A stretch of DNA of 64,000 nucleotides from Chlorogloea purpurea SAG 13.99 (GTDB lineage Bacteria > Cyanobacteriota > Cyanobacteriia > Cyanobacteriales > Microcystaceae). The DNA is taken from positions 1 to 64,000 of the forward strand of contig JADQBB010000019.1 of the NCBI GenBank assembly GCA_016903695.1, read 5' to 3'. Position 1 is the first letter of the stretch; every line of letters starts with the position of its first letter. This document shows, in pieces, positions 1-9,291 of this stretch. Position numbers and translations under genes: made by a program. The notes under the pieces are model-generated. The model was not told where the DNA came from. It saw only the letters and a list, made by a program, of their open reading frames with translations, and did not search any database.

Positions 1-31
1 GCATCCCAATTATGCAAGGTATACCTGACCC

Positions 32-113
32 GACCGTGATTAAAATCACGGTCTCATAGCAGAAGTCCTCTTAAGAGGACTTGGACTATGAGGCGGGGAA
101 TTGATTCCCCGCC
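32..113. repeat. Three consecutive perfect palindromes, possible IS200/IS605 right-end or RNA-like structure
   Basis: Three inverted repeats follow each other directly. At 32-53 a 10-bp perfect stem closes on 2 nt. At 63-82 there is a 20-bp perfect palindrome, enclosed by a further 7-bp stem (53-59 with 86-92, ctcatag/ctatgag). At 92-113 a 10-bp perfect stem, ggcggggaat/attccccgcc, closes on 2 nt. The nesting suggests a folded RNA or a transposon end rather than a plain terminator, and no T-run follows. From memory it resembles the structured right ends that follow tnpB in cyanobacterial IS200/IS605 elements, but no tnpB is visible because the window begins here. The last hairpin shares its core with elements at 29597-29630 and 30576-30606. 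Confidence 0.6.
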
Positions 114-190
114 GGTCGTTGCAAAAATGGGATGCTCCCAAAATAATCTTTGGTGTATTTATTGGAATACGAAAATGTACTCGTAGTCTT

Positions 191-664
191 TCATCGTGGC
201 TTACCGAATACTTGCGTCCAATAGTTATTGGCGTAGCCAACCCCGATTTCGGTGAATTCGGGGTTGAGAATATTTTTACGATGCCCCGCACTGTTCATCC
301 AATCTTTGACGACTTCACTAGCACTTCTTTGGCCGCTAGCGACGTTTTCCCCCACTACTGAATATTGATAATCCACTCGTTGGATGCGAGTTGCTAATGT
401 AGAGTTATCAGATCCTTTATGGCTGATTTTTTTCGCCTTAAGCATATCTAGTGTGTGCTTTTGAGCTGCTTCATATAATTGGCAGTTAACCTGCAGGGGT
501 TTTAAATTTTTTTGACCCCGCACTCCATTGGTGAGTTTGATAACTTCTGCTGCTTTTTGAGGAACTCGACATTGCGCCGGGTTCGATTCTCCGGGCAACA
601 CATGGATGTTGGCGATCATAATCAGGGATAAGAATACCGGAGTTTTTTTCAACAAATCTCGCAT
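191..664 (-). CDS. Secreted CAP/SCP-domain protein
   Basis: A 157-residue protein. The N-terminus (MRDLLKK then a hydrophobic run to about residue 25) is a signal peptide, so the product is exported. Residues about 35-155 match the CAP superfamily (cysteine-rich secretory / antigen 5 / PR-1): a helix with HTLDMLKAKKISHKG, then GENVASG, WMNSAGHRKNIL and a final IGVGYA...YWTQVFG. These are the family's conserved blocks, including the GHR segment. Bacterial members are mostly of unknown function, often linked to the cell envelope. The frame stays open upstream into the tRNA-Asn gene, but that extension only translates tRNA sequence, so I take the ATG at 664. The start lies about 60 nt downstream of the tRNA on the same strand, so read-through transcription is possible. 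Confidence 0.85.
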   Translation of the reverse strand: MRDLLKKTPVFLSLIMIANIHVLPGESNPAQCRVPQKAAEVIKLTNGVRGQKNLKPLQVNCQLYEAAQKHTLDMLKAKKISHKGSDNSTLATRIQRVDYQYSVVGENVASGQRSASEVVKDWMNSAGHRKNILNPEFTEIGVGYANNYWTQVFGKPR

Positions 665-723
665 TATTGCTCCATATTTTTTACCTCTAGCAACATTTGT
701 ACCATACGGAGGTATTTTTGTAA

Positions 724-795
724 CTCCCCAGGTAGGATTCGAACCTACGACCAATCGGTTAACAGCCGACCGCTCTACCACTGAGCTACTGAGGA
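724..795 (-). tRNA. trnN: tRNA-Asn (anticodon GTT)
   Basis: Read on the minus strand this gives a full 72-nt cloverleaf. The acceptor stem TCCTCAG pairs with CTGGGGA (one G-U pair), followed by discriminator G. The D arm carries AGCTCAGTGGTAGAGC, the anticodon loop is CTGTTAA with anticodon GTT, and the T arm has GGTTCGAATCC. The CCA end is not encoded. The gene lies just upstream of the CAP-protein gene on the same strand. Confidence 0.97.
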
Positions 796-948
796 AAGCT
801 CGCAACGATTAATAATCATAGCAACACTACTGGCATTTTAGCAAGGGGGTAATCAATATTTTTTAAAAATCCGTGACTACCCACTGGTGATCATCTCCCT
901 ATGGGTATATCTTATTAAATAGAGAACTCCAACTTTTGAGATAGATCC

Positions 949-1425
949 ATGCTTACTCATCACTGCCTCCCCGTCTCCCTATCCCTCGTCTCTACCGATT
1001 TACCGATTCTCGCCACCGTAGAAACTTCCGCCACACTCTACAAAAAAGATCAACACTGGTATCATTTGCTAATCAATCAACCGCCCCTGACCGATGAAGC
1101 GATCGTGGAAACCCTCAACAGGGAAAAAAACCATAACCAGTTACTGTGGTTGGAAATTTCCCCCTACCGGGTGATCATGACCATGCAGGGCAAAGGCAAT
1201 ATCGCTTACCGGCATTTCTGGGAGCAAGGCGTATTCGGCGTGAGTAGGTTCTGGTTGAATGCCTATAACCCGGACAATACTCATTCTTTCCGTTTGCGTA
1301 ACTACACCCGCAATCTTAAAGTTCTAGGGGACTCACTACCGGAGTATCTGCGGGTTGAATACGAATTATGGTCAGATAAACTACAATTGGGACATTATGT
1401 CCTGCACGTAGAAATCCACCATTAG
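949..1425 (+). CDS. Conserved-looking hypothetical protein
   Basis: A 158-residue soluble protein with no signal peptide or membrane segment. I do not recognise the family. It is rich in aromatic residues and has a beta-strand-like alternation in its second half (YRVIMTMQGKG, FRLRNYTRNL, LRVEYELWSD, GHYVLHVEIHH), which suggests a compact beta-rich fold. The start ATG at 949 follows an AT-rich intergenic stretch. The stop overlaps the stop of the convergent crr6 gene by a few bases. No function can be assigned from the sequence. Confidence 0.7.
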   Translation: MLTHHCLPVSLSLVSTDLPILATVETSATLYKKDQHWYHLLINQPPLTDEAIVETLNREKNHNQLLWLEISPYRVIMTMQGKGNIAYRHFWEQGVFGVSRFWLNAYNPDNTHSFRLRNYTRNLKVLGDSLPEYLRVEYELWSDKLQLGHYVLHVEIHH

Positions 1426-1889
1426 AGGCTCTCTAAGAACTGTTGGTCTAGATCATAACCGAATAGTTGCGCGAAGGCTTGGAGACGCGATAAAGACCCC
1501 GATCGTTGGCTTTTCAACCAGTCGGAGAAAATAAAAATTTTGTGCATGACGAAAATTTCCAAGGCTTCAGGGTTATATTGGATGCCCTCGGTGCGATGGA
1601 ATTGGTGCGGCACTAACATGGCACAATAACGGGCTAATTCTCCAGATTTGGGGTCTAGTAACAGGGGGAACCAAGGATAAGCTGCGTCGAGACGCACAAA
1701 CCAAAGTCTGATTTCGGGAATCTCGGATAATTCTCGGATGTCGTCTTCAGTGCGGGGCCACTGGATCGTAAATTGTACGGGTTGTTCGCCCGAAAGGGTA
1801 ATTTTCAGGGAATCGTCGATGACGTTATTAGCCGGGGATAGATCGAGGCTGTTAATATGGTCGGGGGTTAATACGATCGTTGTTGTCAT
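1422..1889 (-). CDS. crr6: CRR6 family NdhI maturation factor
   Basis: This 155-residue protein matches the CRR6 family (Chlororespiratory reduction 6, Synechocystis slr1097) over its whole length. Recognisable blocks are HINSLDLSPA near residue 11, DIRELSEIPEIRLWFVRLDAAYPW in the middle (given here only as family context), LARYCAMLVPHQF, and EGIQYNPEALEIFVMHKIF followed by SDWLK. CRR6 is needed to mature the NdhI subunit and assemble the hydrophilic arm of the photosynthetic NDH-1 complex, which drives cyclic electron flow and respiration. It is a soluble assembly factor in the cytoplasm. It is convergent with the preceding hypothetical gene and divergent from uvrC. Confidence 0.92.
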   Translation of the reverse strand: MTTTIVLTPDHINSLDLSPANNVIDDSLKITLSGEQPVQFTIQWPRTEDDIRELSEIPEIRLWFVRLDAAYPWFPLLLDPKSGELARYCAMLVPHQFHRTEGIQYNPEALEIFVMHKIFIFSDWLKSQRSGSLSRLQAFAQLFGYDLDQQFLESL

Positions 1890-1976
1890 TTTTTTCTTAC
1901 TTCACTCTCGCTTCAAATCTTACCGTCAAAGTCGTAAGTTAAACTAGAGATAGACATCCGTAATAATCCTTAAAGC

Positions 1977-3845
1977 ATGGTCAGCAGTCAACCTTTACTT
2001 AAAGATTCAGAGCGTTTAGAAACCAGGCTCAAAGAAATTCCCACCGAACCTGGCGTGTACTTCATGCGGGATAAAAACGGCGATATTCTCTACATCGGTA
2101 AGTCCAAAAAACTGCGCTCACGGGTTCGCTCTTACTTCCGTCCGGCGGGCGATTTAAGTCAGCGCATAGCTTTAATGGTGCAACAGGTAACAGAAATCGA
2201 ATTTATAGTTACGGATACCGAAGCAGAATCGTTAGCCTTAGAAGCCAATTTAATCAAACAGCACCAGCCGCACTTTAACGTATTACTCAAAGATGATAAA
2301 AAATACCCTTACGTGTGCGTAACTTGGTCGGAAACATATCCAAGAATTTTCATCACTCGCAAGCGCCGTTTAGATAATCAAAAAGACCGTTACTACGGCC
2401 CCTATGTGGACACTCGCTTATTACGCTACACTCTGGGTATCCTAAAAAAGATCTTTCCCCTCCGTCAACGCCCCCGACCTTTATTTAAAGACCGTCCCTG
2501 TTTGAACTACGATTTAGGTCGCTGTCCTGGGGTATGTCAACAGCTTATCTCTCCCGAAGACTACCGGAAAACTTTACAACAAGTGGTCATGGTGTTTCAA
2601 GGACGCACCGGGGAGTTAGTGGAAAGATTGACAGGGGATATGGAGAAAGCTGTAGATAATTTGCAGTTCGAGAAAGCTGCTGTGTATCGGGATCAAATTA
2701 AAGCTTTACAATCTTTGAACGCAGATCAAAAAGTTTCTTTACCCGACGATACTATCTCACGAGATGCGATCGCACTAGCCTCCGATGATACTAGAGCCTG
2801 TATACAATTATTCCAAGTGCGGGCCGGTAGATTGGTGGGGCGTTTGGGTTTCTTCGCCGATAGCCAATCGGGCACACCGGGGGAAATCTTACAGAAAGCC
2901 TTGGAAGAACATTATTTACAGGCGGAAGGCGTGGAGATACCCAACGAAATTCTCGTCCAGCAACCTTTAGCGGAGGCGGAAGTCTTACAGCAGTGGCTGA
3001 CGGGGAGGAAAGGCAGGAAAGTTAGTATTATCGTGCCTCAAAGACAGACCAAGGCAGATTTACTGGAGATGGTGGAGAGGAATGCGGGCTATGAATTGGA
3101 GCGGATACAGAAGACGGGCGATCGAGTGTTACAATCCCTACAAGACCTCACGGAAATCCTCGACCTGTCCGATATTCCCCGCCGCATCGAAGGTTATGAC
3201 ATCTCTCACATTCAAGGCTCTAACGCCGTCGCCTCGGAAGTGGTATTTATCGATGGAGTCCCCGCCAATCAACATTATCGTCACTACAATATCAAAAATC
3301 CGAGTGTGAGGATCGGTCATTCCGATGACTTCGCCAGCCTCGCGGAAGTAATCGGGCGTAGATTTCGCATCTACGCTCAAAATCGGGACACGATAGAAAC
3401 TAGTGAAGATTTCCCCGATTTAGTGATGATCGACGGCGGCAAGGGTCAACTATCTTCGGTGGTAGCGGTTTTACAAGAAATGAACCTGATGGAATACCTG
3501 CGGGTTGTCAGTTTAGCCAAACAAAGAGAAGAAATCTTCCTTCCAGGGGAATCTCAACCCCTAGCCACCGATTCCGAACAGCCGGGGGTACAATTATTGA
3601 GAAGAGTAAGGGACGAAGCCCATAGATTCGCTATTAGTTTCCACCGACATCAGCGTTTACGAAACACGAGACGTTCGCGACTCGATGAAATTCCGGGGCT
3701 GGGATTTAAACGGCAGAAAGAGTTATTAGCTTATTTTCATTCTGTTGATTATATTCGTGAGGCTTCGGTACAACAATTACAAGCGGTTTCGGGGATTGGC
3801 GAACAATTAGCTCAAGAAATCTATAATTACTTTCATCCTAATTAA
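1977..3845 (+). CDS. uvrC: Excinuclease ABC subunit C
   Basis: A 622-residue UvrC of normal length for the family. The N-terminal GIY-YIG nuclease domain is clear ([25 protein letters not shown], residues about 25-50). A UVR motif, which binds UvrB, lies near residues 210-245 ([20 protein letters not shown]). The C-terminal RNase H-like nuclease domain has [11 protein letters not shown] and [10 protein letters not shown]. Tandem helix-hairpin-helix motifs close the protein ([16 protein letters not shown] and [12 protein letters not shown]). With UvrA and UvrB it makes the 3' and 5' incisions around bulky DNA lesions in nucleotide excision repair. Cyanobacterial uvr genes are usually scattered, and no uvrA or uvrB is present here. 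Confidence 0.98.
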   Translation: MVSSQPLLKDSERLETRLKEIPTEPGVYFMRDKNGDILYIGKSKKLRSRVRSYFRPAGDLSQRIALMVQQVTEIEFIVTDTEAESLALEANLIKQHQPHFNVLLKDDKKYPYVCVTWSETYPRIFITRKRRLDNQKDRYYGPYVDTRLLRYTLGILKKIFPLRQRPRPLFKDRPCLNYDLGRCPGVCQQLISPEDYRKTLQQVVMVFQGRTGELVERLTGDMEKAVDNLQFEKAAVYRDQIKALQSLNADQKVSLPDDTISRDAIALASDDTRACIQLFQVRAGRLVGRLGFFADSQSGTPGEILQKALEEHYLQAEGVEIPNEILVQQPLAEAEVLQQWLTGRKGRKVSIIVPQRQTKADLLEMVERNAGYELERIQKTGDRVLQSLQDLTEILDLSDIPRRIEGYDISHIQGSNAVASEVVFIDGVPANQHYRHYNIKNPSVRIGHSDDFASLAEVIGRRFRIYAQNRDTIETSEDFPDLVMIDGGKGQLSSVVAVLQEMNLMEYLRVVSLAKQREEIFLPGESQPLATDSEQPGVQLLRRVRDEAHRFAISFHRHQRLRNTRRSRLDEIPGLGFKRQKELLAYFHSVDYIREASVQQLQAVSGIGEQLAQEIYNYFHPN

Positions 3846-3868
3846 ACTAGTTTCCGATTATCTTTTTT

Positions 3869-5440
3869 ATGGCTAAAACCTATAATCCCAGGGCTGTTCG
3901 AGTGCGTATTCGATCGACTTTTGAAACGGTCATGGCCCTGATAGTCCTGCTCAATTTCATCTTGGTGGTATTCGATCTAACCTATATACCTTTACGAAAT
4001 TTCTGGTTACAGGGGCGTGTTAAAATTACTTTGATTCGTTTGGACAGGCCCGTACAGATTGGTTCCAGGCAGTTTGAATCTCTGGCGATTCCCCCAGGTG
4101 AAGCCTGGCAAGTGCCTTTCGTTACCGTTTTTTCTAAATACGATCGCGTTAAAGCCATTCAACCCCATCGGGAGACTATGGCTTATTTAGGAGAGGTGGA
4201 TGAATTAGAAAGCCATCTGAGTCAAATGGCCACCACTACAGGTATGGCTAATTTCGAGCAGAGGCAGAGAGTAGAAGCCATACTAAAAGATTTACGAGAA
4301 CGCAGTGATAGAATGATCGATACGAATCCTTTTCAATTAGCCAATAAAACCGGCACGTTGGAAAGGATTAAAAATTTGATGCGAAGCCGAGTTTTCGGCA
4401 GTGTTAATGTATCGGCTAGAGAATCTTTTCGGAAGTTTTGGAGTTTACCATATTTAGAAGAGAAAGGATACGAGGGCGAATTAGCTTTTTTTAATACCAG
4501 AATTCGCCCTTTGATGGAAACCAATTACTTTAGACCCATAGGAGAAAATGGCGAATTTGTCAATAATTTTAATGCGATCGATTTCCTTTTCTTTTTGATT
4601 TTCCTGCCGGAGTTTTTATTAAGAACTTGGTGGATCGGTCGCAGTCGTGCTGATTTGAACTGGCCGGAAGCCATGTTATGGCGCTGGTACGATATTTTTC
4701 TGTTAATACCCTTCGCCCGTTTTTTAAGGGTTATCCCCACGGCAATTCGTTTGAATAAAGTGGGCTTGTTGGATTTGAACGCGGTACAGCGTCAATCTAC
4801 TCAAGGATTGGTAGCGGCGATCGCTGAAGATATTACCGAGGTGGTCATCGTCAGAGTTATCAATCAATTGCAAGGCGTGATACGGGGCGGCGAAATCCGT
4901 AATTTGCTCAGTGGTGACGGCAAAAGCCAATTCGTTGATCTCAATAATATTAATGAGATAGCGGAGATAGCCAAGCTAATAATTCAGGTGACGGTGCAAA
5001 AAGTTTTACCGAAAGTGAAACCAGATGCCGAGTTCTTCATTCAATATAGTATTAAGAGAGCTATGGCAGCCACTCCTGGTTATGAGGCATTATATAAATT
5101 ACCAGGTATGGAGAGGATGCAGCAGGAAATGTCCCAGAGGATGGCTCGACAAATGTATCAAACTTTCAGTGAGATAGCCAATGGCTTGATAGCGGAAGAT
5201 TCGGAGTTTGACAATTTATTATATAAGTTAGTTACTAATTTTCAAATAAGTTTCAGCACCGAATTACAATCGGGTCATAGTATCGATAGATTGGAAGCTC
5301 TGATCGTCGCTTTCTTGGAAGAGTTGAAAGTTAGTTTCTCTAAAAATATCAGCGATGAGGATATGGAGATTATCCTAGAGCAAAGTCGGCAATTACAACT
5401 GAAAAATAAACCCGTCCTGCCGCCCTATACTTATGAATGA
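3869..5440 (+). CDS. Conserved cyanobacterial membrane protein, unknown function
   Basis: A 523-residue protein that I cannot assign. One hydrophobic segment sits near residues 20-40 (VMALIVLLNFILVVFDLTYI). Two more lie near 235-255 (DFLFFLIFLPEFLLRTWW) and 272-290 (YDIFLLIPFARFLRVIP). Between the first and second is a soluble domain with charged helices. The 240-residue C-terminal half is helical and soluble and contains no known catalytic motif. The arrangement, with a membrane pair followed by an arginine-rich helix (ARFLRVIPTAIRLNK), is faintly reminiscent of voltage-sensor-like ion-channel modules, but that is only an impression. It starts 23 nt after uvrC and may be co-transcribed with it. 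Confidence 0.75.
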   Translation: MAKTYNPRAVRVRIRSTFETVMALIVLLNFILVVFDLTYIPLRNFWLQGRVKITLIRLDRPVQIGSRQFESLAIPPGEAWQVPFVTVFSKYDRVKAIQPHRETMAYLGEVDELESHLSQMATTTGMANFEQRQRVEAILKDLRERSDRMIDTNPFQLANKTGTLERIKNLMRSRVFGSVNVSARESFRKFWSLPYLEEKGYEGELAFFNTRIRPLMETNYFRPIGENGEFVNNFNAIDFLFFLIFLPEFLLRTWWIGRSRADLNWPEAMLWRWYDIFLLIPFARFLRVIPTAIRLNKVGLLDLNAVQRQSTQGLVAAIAEDITEVVIVRVINQLQGVIRGGEIRNLLSGDGKSQFVDLNNINEIAEIAKLIIQVTVQKVLPKVKPDAEFFIQYSIKRAMAATPGYEALYKLPGMERMQQEMSQRMARQMYQTFSEIANGLIAEDSEFDNLLYKLVTNFQISFSTELQSGHSIDRLEALIVAFLEELKVSFSKNISDEDMEIILEQSRQLQLKNKPVLPPYTYE

Positions 5441-5612
5441 AATTTAATTTTCCGTTGTGGGGGCATCGAAAAAGCGATCATCAATAGACTAACTTGGTAA
5501 GCTCAAACATTCCCTTTTGTTCCAAGACAGCCAATTATTCTATTATGCGTTTTAAATTTAAGAATTGGGAGTTGATAATACGCACTTGATTATTTTGAGA
5601 AAGGCCGTAGGG

Positions 5613-8270
5613 TCAAACACTTTTGTTATTAAAAATTTTATTCCACAGGTCTTCGAGGGTGATATAAAGGACGGGGACGACAATAAGACTCAGCACCGAA
5701 GATGTGATCAAGCCACCCACTATAGTAACTGCCATAGGTTGGCGTAATTCCGCACCCGTGCCTAAACCTAACGCGATCGGCACCATGCCTAAAATAGTTG
5801 AAGCGGTAGTCATCAAAATCGGCCTCAATCTCACCACTCCCGTTTCTATCACTGCGTCTTCCCGATTCCATCCCTGGGAGCGCAGTTGATTGGTGTAATC
5901 GAGTAATAAGACGGCGTTTTTATTCAGTAATCCCAATAAGAAGATCAAACCTATCAGGGAGATAACGCTAAAATCACTGCCGGTAATCAATAACCCTAAC
6001 ATGGCCCCAGCTATGGATAGGGGTAAACATAAACCGATAACGATCGGTTCTAGGAGTCTGCCGAATAGTAATAATAATACTAATAACATCAGTGTTGTGG
6101 CAAAAGCCAGAGTCCTGCCGAAACTACTTAAGACATCGTTACTCTGGGCCGAACTTCCCCAGCGTTGTATGTTTATCTGGGGAGGTAAATTAGTTTTAGC
6201 GAGATTTTCCACCGCCGCCGCAGCATCTTCTAAGCCTAACCCCCCAGAGAGATTGGCGCTCAAAAAAATAGCACTCTGGCTGTTAAGCCTTTCTAGTTGA
6301 AGTATGTCGCCATTCTCGGCCACTTTTCCTGATAATTCTAAGTCCTTAATTCCAGAGATCGATCGCACTTCTCCCTTTAATTTCTCGGCTCCCTCCCTGA
6401 GGGTTTTTATATCATCTCCCCTGATAGCCAATTGTAGTGGCTTATCGGCTTCCGTTTGTACAAAGGGAATATCTTCGACGCTGACGGTGACACCTTTAAT
6501 CGGCGGCAGTGCCTCGCGGATTTGTTCTTGTACCATGCTGGTGTGGTAGGAGCGATCGTCTTTCAATCTCACGTACATCTTACCCCGGGTCGGCTCTCCT
6601 CGTAGTCCGGCGATACTAAACACCGACTCTACACTGGGGTTTTTTAAAATGACTTCTTCTAATCTGCCGCCGACGCGATTGACTCTCCTTAATAGAAACC
6701 CCTCTGGAGACTTGGCTATATTATCTATCCAGTCGAACGCGCCGCCTTGAGGATTAACCCCATCAGGCCCCGCAGGTTGCGTGCTGGTAATCTTCGGTAA
6801 GGCACTAGTATAGATAACATTAAATTCCCCTCTATCCAGTTTCGGGATGAAGCCTTTAGGTATGAGGGGAATTAAAGCGATACCGGCGACGAAACTCAGT
6901 AGGGCGATGGCGATGACTAATTTTTGATGATGTAATGACCAACCCAATAACCGACGATAGCCGCCGGTGATAATATCGAGTTTATGGCTTTCTGATTTAT
7001 CGGGTTTGGGCTTAATCCAACGAATAGCCAAGATAGGGGATAAAGTGCGGGCCACTAGTAGGGAGAAAATAACCGCCGCCGATACAGTTAAGCCGAAGGG
7101 TTGAAAGAATTTTCCTACCGCACCTCCCATGAAAGCCACGGGGAGAAATACGGCCACTATAGTCACCGTCGATGCCGTCACTGCGAGGCCGATTTCATTC
7201 GTACCTTTTATGGCTGCCTGTCTCGGTGTCTCGCCCGCGTCGATGAGTCGGGAAATATTTTCCACATCCACGATCGCATCATCTACTACAATCCCTATAA
7301 CCAATGCTAAAGCCAGTAGTGTGATCGTTTCCAAGTTATATCCCAATAGGGCCATAACGATACAAGTACCCAGTAGGGAGAGGGGAATGGCTAAGGCGGC
7401 GATGAAGGTGGCTTTCAATCTCCTTAAAAACGGGAAGATAACCAACACCGAAAGAATAATAGCCAAGATTAAATCGTCGATGGTGGCTTGAGTCGCGTCT
7501 TTAATATATTGGGCTTGAGTCTCGGCCAGAAGGATTTCTACATCGGGATTAACGGATTTTATTTCCCCCACTGCCTTCTCTACATCGTTCACCACGTCTA
7601 AAATATTAGCCGTACCTTTTTTAATAACTTGAAACGCTAGAGCAGGTTTACCGTTAAACCTCACTAAAGTCGGATGGGAAGCCGTTAAACTTTTGTCGTT
7701 ACCAGTATTTACGTCTTCCTGCCCCAAGAGATTCACCTTTAATACTCCAGGCAAACTTTGCAGACGCGGGATCATTTTTTCGGTGGCGATAGCGCTCAAT
7801 TGTTCTAAACTTTTACCATCGCTCAATAGGGCGTAGCTAACCACCGCCGATTCGTTTAAATCCACCGCTACCACATCGTAACTGCTATCAGGAGGTAGGG
7901 GTAATTTGTCTAACGACTTTCTGACTCCGTTGGTAGCGGTTTCTAGATTAGTGCCTATATCAAAGAAAACATTGACTATGCTTCTGCCTGGATAGGTGAG
8001 CGAATACACATCGCGTAAGCCAGGCAGACCTTTTAAGGGAGTTTCCAGGGGTTTGGTTAATGCTGTCTCCGTGGCGGGCGCGTTTTTTATGGGTGATTGC
8101 GCGTTGATTACCACCACGGGAAAGGATATATCGGGGAAAAGCGCGTATTTGAGGGAGGTGAAAGCGAATATACCCGCTACCGCTACGGAAGCCCAAAAAT
8201 ACAGGGTTAATTTACTGTAGTTGATGGCCCAACGTGATATGTTAAACCGTTCGCGTAGTGATTGATTCAT
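5613..8270 (-). CDS. RND-family efflux permease, short form
   Basis: An 885-residue inner-membrane transporter of the AcrB/AcrD/AcrF (HAE-RND) type. Family signatures include FPDISFPVVVI near the N-terminus, GIVVDDAIVDVENI in TM4 with the adjacent aspartates of the proton relay, and the second-half equivalents LIFLLGLLNKNAVLLLDY and RLRPILMTT. Classic HAE-RND pumps have about 1,030 residues. Here both periplasmic loops look shortened (roughly 218 and 240 residues against about 300 each), so the subdomain that docks to an outer-membrane channel may be reduced. No membrane-fusion protein or TolC gene is adjacent. A small secreted protein gene lies 5 nt upstream on the same strand. The substrate cannot be predicted. 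Confidence 0.92.
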   Translation of the reverse strand: MNQSLRERFNISRWAINYSKLTLYFWASVAVAGIFAFTSLKYALFPDISFPVVVINAQSPIKNAPATETALTKPLETPLKGLPGLRDVYSLTYPGRSIVNVFFDIGTNLETATNGVRKSLDKLPLPPDSSYDVVAVDLNESAVVSYALLSDGKSLEQLSAIATEKMIPRLQSLPGVLKVNLLGQEDVNTGNDKSLTASHPTLVRFNGKPALAFQVIKKGTANILDVVNDVEKAVGEIKSVNPDVEILLAETQAQYIKDATQATIDDLILAIILSVLVIFPFLRRLKATFIAALAIPLSLLGTCIVMALLGYNLETITLLALALVIGIVVDDAIVDVENISRLIDAGETPRQAAIKGTNEIGLAVTASTVTIVAVFLPVAFMGGAVGKFFQPFGLTVSAAVIFSLLVARTLSPILAIRWIKPKPDKSESHKLDIITGGYRRLLGWSLHHQKLVIAIALLSFVAGIALIPLIPKGFIPKLDRGEFNVIYTSALPKITSTQPAGPDGVNPQGGAFDWIDNIAKSPEGFLLRRVNRVGGRLEEVILKNPSVESVFSIAGLRGEPTRGKMYVRLKDDRSYHTSMVQEQIREALPPIKGVTVSVEDIPFVQTEADKPLQLAIRGDDIKTLREGAEKLKGEVRSISGIKDLELSGKVAENGDILQLERLNSQSAIFLSANLSGGLGLEDAAAAVENLAKTNLPPQINIQRWGSSAQSNDVLSSFGRTLAFATTLMLLVLLLLFGRLLEPIVIGLCLPLSIAGAMLGLLITGSDFSVISLIGLIFLLGLLNKNAVLLLDYTNQLRSQGWNREDAVIETGVVRLRPILMTTASTILGMVPIALGLGTGAELRQPMAVTIVGGLITSSVLSLIVVPVLYITLEDLWNKIFNNKSV

Positions 8271-8275
8271 AAAGT

Positions 8276-8626
8276 TTATTCGTATAACACTTCATCGAAA
8301 CAGGCTTCCCCCACTTGGGTTAAATTTCTCGCCGCGGTTTTATCGGTTTTAGATTTTTGTACGAGGGCCCGGAATTGATTGAGGTTGTAAGTTTGTTGGA
8401 ATTTCTTGATCGTACAATTACAGAGGTCGGCCGCTACATCGGCGGTTAATCCCTGTTGTTTCGCCCTCTGGGCGCATTCGCGTCGGTAACTCTCGAAAGT
8501 AGCGTTAGCGGTGCTATTTTGAATCAAGGGTGTCGCAGGTGGTTTCTTCGTCTCGGCTTTCAAAGCGCTCGTGGTTCCCATGAGACTAATTATTATAAAG
8601 TTAGTAATAAGCTTTTTCACTTTCAT
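8276..8626 (-). CDS. Small secreted hypothetical protein
   Basis: A 116-residue protein with a clear signal peptide (MKVKKLITNFIIISLMGTTSALKAE, cleavage probably after the ALKA stretch). The mature part has four cysteines, in C-A, the pair DLCNC and EACFDE, spaced as in small disulfide-bonded helical proteins. I do not recognise a named family. Its stop lies 5 nt before the start of the RND transporter on the same strand, so the two are very likely co-transcribed and it may be a periplasmic accessory of that pump. This role is an inference from position only. Confidence 0.75.
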   Translation of the reverse strand: MKVKKLITNFIIISLMGTTSALKAETKKPPATPLIQNSTANATFESYRRECAQRAKQQGLTADVAADLCNCTIKKFQQTYNLNQFRALVQKSKTDKTAARNLTQVGEACFDEVLYE

Positions 8627-8712
8627 AGATAACCGCTACTTATATACTTAGCACCTGTTATTATAGATCGATCGTTCCAATGGTTAGTTCCTTCAACGGA
8701 TATAAACTCTTT

Positions 8713-9279
8713 ATGAAAAATCTTATAGTAGCCACCAGTAATCCAGGCAAACTCAAAGAAATGGGGGCATACTTAACGGGTTTGGATTGGCAACTACAAT
8801 TAAAACCGGAGGAAATAGAAATAGAAGAAACCGGCGCAACCTTCGCCCAAAACGCTGCTTTAAAAGCCTCACAAGTAGCGAAAATATTAGGACAGTGGTC
8901 TATAGCCGATGATTCAGGATTATGCGTTACCGCCCTCGATAATGCCCCAGGAATCTATTCAGCCAGATACGGTAAAAATGATTCAGAACGTATTGCTAGA
9001 CTTTTGAGGGAATTGGGTGACAACTCTCAGCGTCAAGCCCGTTTTATTTGTGCTGTGGCTGTGGCTAACCCCTCGGGCGAGATAGTTTGTGAGAGTACAG
9101 GCATCTGTGAAGGGGAAATTATCTTCACCCCACAAGGCGATTCAGGCTTCGGCTATGACCCTATTTTCTATGTACCCGAATACAATCTCACCTTCGCTCA
9201 AATGCCTCCTGATTTGAAACGCCAAGTTAGCCATCGGGGTAAAGCTTTCGCCGCAATTATTCCAAAACTAATCCACTAA
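8713..9279 (+). CDS. rdgB: RdgB/HAM1 family non-canonical purine NTP pyrophosphatase
   Basis: A 188-residue protein starting MKNLIVATSNPGKLKE, the hallmark N-terminus of XTP/dITP diphosphatase. Other conserved blocks are ETGATFAQNAALKA, SIADDSGLCVTALDNAPGIYSARY, GDSGFGYDPIFYVPE and VSHRGKA. The enzyme hydrolyses dITP, dXTP and ITP to monophosphates, keeping deaminated purines out of DNA. An in-frame ATG 33 nt upstream (8680) is also open, but family members begin at the second ATG, so I chose 8713. The next gene, a TspO-like protein, starts 12 nt after the stop and is probably in the same transcript. Confidence 0.95.
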   Translation: MKNLIVATSNPGKLKEMGAYLTGLDWQLQLKPEEIEIEETGATFAQNAALKASQVAKILGQWSIADDSGLCVTALDNAPGIYSARYGKNDSERIARLLRELGDNSQRQARFICAVAVANPSGEIVCESTGICEGEIIFTPQGDSGFGYDPIFYVPEYNLTFAQMPPDLKRQVSHRGKAFAAIIPKLIH

Positions 9280-9291
9280 CCACTACTACCT

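Noticed and set aside
191-805. 204-codon version of the CAP-protein frame
   Set aside because: Its first 47 codons translate the tRNA-Asn gene and the spacer. The ATG at 664 gives a proper signal peptide.
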